Assembly (NCBI RefSeq): GCF_050908995.1 | Contig: NC_135121.1 | Location: forward strand, 18,228,001 to 18,292,000 | DNA: 64,000 nt | Source of the DNA: Andrena cerasifolii | Lineage: Eukaryota > Arthropoda > Insecta > Hymenoptera > Andrenidae | Direction of reading: 5' to 3' | Shown here: positions 60,176 to 64,000 of the stretch, one piece after another | How the letters are laid out: every line of letters starts with the position of its first letter | Numbering within the stretch: the stretch's first letter is position 1 | Made by a program: the position numbers and the translations under genes | The notes under the pieces: generated by a model | Told to the model about the DNA's origin: nothing | What the model saw: the letters and a program-made list of their open reading frames with translations, nothing else | Databases searched by the model: none

Positions 60176-62976
60176 ATCATGGAGGGTGATTAAAAATGTT
60201 TACAACTTTCAGAGCTAGAAGCTGTCGCGCGCGACGTCATTTGAACATCCGCGGCTATCCTATTGAGCAGAAAAAATTCCACCAAACGCTATTTGAATCC
60301 TCACGAGTGTCGCTGTCCCTACCAAGGTCAGAAATCTAAAAAAATCTACAAAATGGCAGTGGGTTAAAGAAAAATATATTTTTTCCTGCGGTTCTCGTAA
60401 CTTTTAGGTGCCCGAAAAAAATCAAAGTTTAGAAAATACTGAGCTGATTTTAGTCGGGGTGATAGCGGCACTCATAAGGATTAAAAAAACGTTTGGTTCT
60501 ATTCTCGTTACAAGCAAATGAATTAATTGCGAAATGTGCAAGTCGCAGCAACTTCATTGTTTTTCCCACCCTGGAATGATCAATTCCCCCGTGACTGTCT
60601 TGCAATTAAACTTTTTCAGTAGACTGAAGCTGTATTATCCGGTCCAGCTTGCTTGTTACGCGCTGAGTAAGTTCTAATTAAAAAGTCGTGTATCAGGTCT
60701 GGAGTGCAGACTGTTCCGATGCAATGTGGGAATAGTCTTTAGAAGTACAAGGTGGTACGTTTTTATCAACACGATTCTGCTGACGTGTAATAATCACTCG
60801 GCGATATACAGCGTGGCACTTTCGTCTCGGAGCTGCTTATCGACTTACATTCAGCCATACCACTGCCCATACTATTCCTCAGCGATGAAGCCAACGTTAA
60901 TGTTAGCAGAGTTTTTAAGCAGTGAGACATTTAATGTCCAAAAGTACTACAAAAGTTCTCGACCCCTCTTCAAGCTTCCCCCAATTAATCCCCCGAGGGG
61001 CCCTAAGGGCCTTGGCGCTCGAAGCGAAGCTTACACCCTGTATGCGAGCGAATAGGACGCATCGATAAGAATTTCCAATTAACAACGGCACGTCGAACGT
61101 TGCAATTAGTCTGGACCCGTGAATGTCGATGCGCACGGTGCACCGATGTAAATTAGCACGTCGCGGAGCCGTTGATCGCGCGTCGACGCCAACCACGCCG
61201 CGAGGACACCTCCACGTGCCTGGTGCGTGTCGCGAACCCGATGGGAAAAATCAGATTAATCGTCGGCGGAGTGGCGAACACGTGGACGGGGTACGGTGGT
61301 CGCAGAAAAACGCGTTTTATTGTATCGAGCGTAACAGGATCCTCGTCCCTCGATCCTCGTCGTTCGTTTCCACCGCAGGAAAGAATCCACCACCATCAGC
61401 AGGTTAATTTAATTCGTATTCAATGCTAATGGAAGGTGAAGTGCTCGTGATTCTTCGCGTCCACGTGTCAGCCTGCCTACGCAGCTTCTCCTCGCGCTCG
61501 CGTCCGCCGGGACGCACGTGTCTGCCGGCGAGAATGGTCCTCTTCCCGCTTTCCCCGGATTCCGGGCCCGAAATCGCCCTCCCCCGCGACAGTCGAGTTA
61601 TTTACCGTCGGCTGCTACCCTCGCAGGGGAGGGAAATGAAAGAAACATGTCGAACGTCCACCGTTACGATCCCCGACAAATTTTGACCACGAGCAGCGGA
61701 GTTATTACCGGTCGGAACGGTTTGTAGGGGTCCCACGGGGACCGACGTTTATACTCGGCTGGCACTAATTAAAAAGAACCAACGGGGAGGCCGGGGCGAC
61801 AGATAAGATCGGCGTTGACGCGACGGAAAGTCAAGCCCCGTAGCTTTCGCCCCCCTTTCTCGGCAGCAGGTGAGATATTTTGCACCGCGCCCGACTCGAA
61901 GCTCTCGCTCGGGGTTGCCACCACCTCGAGTGGTCTATTAGCTACGGTTAGAGAGGCCCGGAGTTAGGAGGGAAGATGGAGATTCGAACAGGCGATACCT
62001 GGAATTTAGCGAACCTAATTAGCGATACTTTGATTGGCGGATAAGTGAATTTTAATTTACCTTTACTTTGGGCGATATTTGGATCTCCGCACTAAATTGC
62101 AAGTAACGAGAGAACGAGGTACGATTCAGTGGAATATTTACAGCGTAGGGCAGAAGGGAAATGTGGGAAGTGTTCTTTGAAAGAGGCATCGCTTTTCTCG
62201 CAAGGCTCGTCGCATTGAAATTCTTGCGAGGAGCGAAATGGAGGTGAATAAAAGGCATTCGTGGAGTGCCACGAGAGAGGCATCTAAAGCTCGTTGAAAA
62301 CGAGGGGAAAAGCGACGGGAACAGGTGAAGCTGACGTTCCACGAGTGATGAGAGACCTGGTAACTGGTCCCAGGGAAAGGAAGCGGGCTCGCATAAATTC
62401 GCGATATTATCTTGGCGCAAAGGTATTCTTCATCCCGAGGAGAATGTCCGTCGCGGATTCCCACGCACGAGAGCTCGTCCAATTTCGAAATTTCGGGGTC
62501 GACCGGGTTAAATGTTAACACGGGAATTATGCTAATTTTTCGGCAGCGGGCCTGGCCATCGGGACATTCGTCATCAGCCGCGGGCCGCGGGTTTCTGCTC
62601 GCTTTTTGCGGCGCACGATTATGCGAATGTACGGCGGTGGTCCACGGCGAAGAGGAACTGGATTTGAAAGTCTAATTCCTCCTTTCGTTTACCTCTTTTT
62701 TTAATATACTATTTTCATACGAGAGCCTGCGCGATCCTTACTAATGCCCGCGCTTTCATCTAATGCGCGATTGTTGTCCCTTGTCGTTCCGCAACGGGGC
62801 TGGGAATTCCTCTCGTTTCAGCTACGCGAAGCGAAATTCAACGCCTCGGTTCCGTTTTATACAAAACGATGGAAAACCTGTGGTGCCTGGTATAATTATT
62901 CTGATACCACTTTAGATTCAATAGACGATATTCCGAATCTTCTTGCTTTTTCTCCCGCAGCTCTAGCAACCATTAA

Positions 62977-63256
62977 CCCTTAACTGGTATCCTGGGGTCG
63001 CTCGTGACCCCAAGCACCCAAAGTTCGATGTGCAATTTTCGGTTGTCTAAGTTGGTAAACTGAATTTCTAATTAATTTTATAATAATAGTTTAACTTTCT
63101 ACGCTTCTATTATTTTCTACATTACCTAAGATGAAAATATTCATAGTGGTTGCTCTAGTGTCGACTTTACAAATTTGTGTGTCCTTTTTTATTTGGGGTC
63201 TGCCACGACCACAGTATACCAGTCACGTTTGCCAAAAACAGTATACCAGTTAAGGG
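62977..63256. mobile_element. piggyBac-like MITE with TTAA target duplication (280 bp)
   Basis: The ends CCCTTAACTGGTAT and ATACCAGTTAAGGG are perfect inverted repeats. TTAA stands directly outside each end (62973-62976, 63257-63260). CCC-type ends and TTAA duplication are the piggyBac signature. GGGGTC/GACCCC and ACAGTATACCAGT blocks recur inside. No transposase. Confidence 0.85.
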
Positions 63257-63260
63257 TTAA

Positions 63261-64000
63261 TTACTGACGGTCCGTGTGGCTCTAACAATGAGAGCAGATT
63301 GACCAGCAGGGACAACCGAAAAGAGCCCCGGACGAGTTTGTAATTTACAGGTCGGCTCAGGCGTGATGGCCGGGGGCGTGGCCCGTGCATTATTGTACGC
63401 GCGATTTCCGACGTAAATTCCCAGACTCGTACTAATCCACCAAATTCTATATATCAGCTACGGCCCGCCCGTGACAAAGCTCGTCCCGTATTTTTGGCGA
63501 TTAGCCCTCTTTCGCCCGCTTGATGCTAAGTTATGAATTTCCAGCGATCGCTCGCCACACTGTGCTCGCTCTCATCGTCTCCCACACCGTGCGAGTGGGA
63601 GTGGTGGCCACGTCTTTCGTAGATTTCTCTATTTCAGCGCTAAGGACCGATTCTCCTTCGGCTCGTGATTAGCGATGGGTTCTTAAGGGCGCGTGGGAGG
63701 CGAGTCCTCGTTGCAATCTCGAAACAGGTCATTTCTTTTCATATTTTCGTTCGTGCTCTAAACGGAGTACACTGTATCGCGAAATATACCTGCTAGGTAT
63801 CATTCTGCTCAAGTAGCTCAGCCAAATTGCTGTGCAAAGTGTGTTAAACAAACTCAATTGAAATCTTTGGAAACTTGCACTAAACAGATCGCTCAAGATT
63901 TATCAACCTCATTAGAATATAAAAATAGGTAGATTTTTTCCTCGCTCAGGACTTCGCTAGTCAGCAGAAGAATAAAATTTCGCAGCATACCACCATCGTC
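63261..64000. other. Non-coding right edge of the window
   Basis: No supported exon, RNA gene or repeat seen. Confidence 0.4.

Overview
The window is animal nuclear DNA with spliced genes and spliceosomal GT-AG introns. It is almost certainly from an insect, and a hymenopteran such as an ant is the best guess. That guess is inference from the arthropod-like proteins, the CpG-rich intron sequence and the many foldback MITEs; nothing in the sequence names the species. About 3.2 kb of the 64 kb is coding sequence I can defend. Left part, 1-7 kb, is compact and gene-rich. The last exon of an unidentified plus-strand gene (58-196) converges on an intronless TPR/FKBP-like gene (603-1508, minus). 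Next comes a six-exon short-chain dehydrogenase of the retinol dehydrogenase 11/13 type (2505-4055, minus, 325 aa). It stands head-to-head with a four-exon RMDN1/FAM82B gene (5245-6871, plus, 294 aa). MITEs sit between these genes and in an RMDN1 intron, and three CACGTG boxes lie just upstream of the dehydrogenase. At 7-10 kb there is a long foldback element and a short uncharacterised minus-strand gene (7984-8825). Its two 3' exons have good splice signals, but its proposed first exon is weak. From 10.5 to 43.5 kb the window is one minus-strand gene: a Wnt of the Wnt7 class (Drosophila Wnt2). I could rebuild seven coding exons with consistent splice phases, giving 392 aa from a signal peptide to the Wnt C-terminal cysteine block. 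Six 3' exons cluster in 10470-14122. The first coding exon is at 43254-43509, across an intron of about 29.1 kb. The protein carries a proline-rich and basic linker much longer than that of vertebrate WNT7. The long intron holds foldback elements, an AT-rich composite palindrome and GC-rich stretches, with no nested gene I can recognise. From 43.5 to 64 kb, upstream of the Wnt start, I see no credible coding exon. There is a 0.9 kb foldback element starting 371 bp before the start codon, several more MITEs (one piggyBac-like with TTAA ends), and GC-rich DNA that could hold 5' UTR exons or enhancers. The genes do not form a functional unit in the operon sense. The compact left block looks like housekeeping and metabolic genes, and the right block is a developmental signalling gene with large non-coding flanks.
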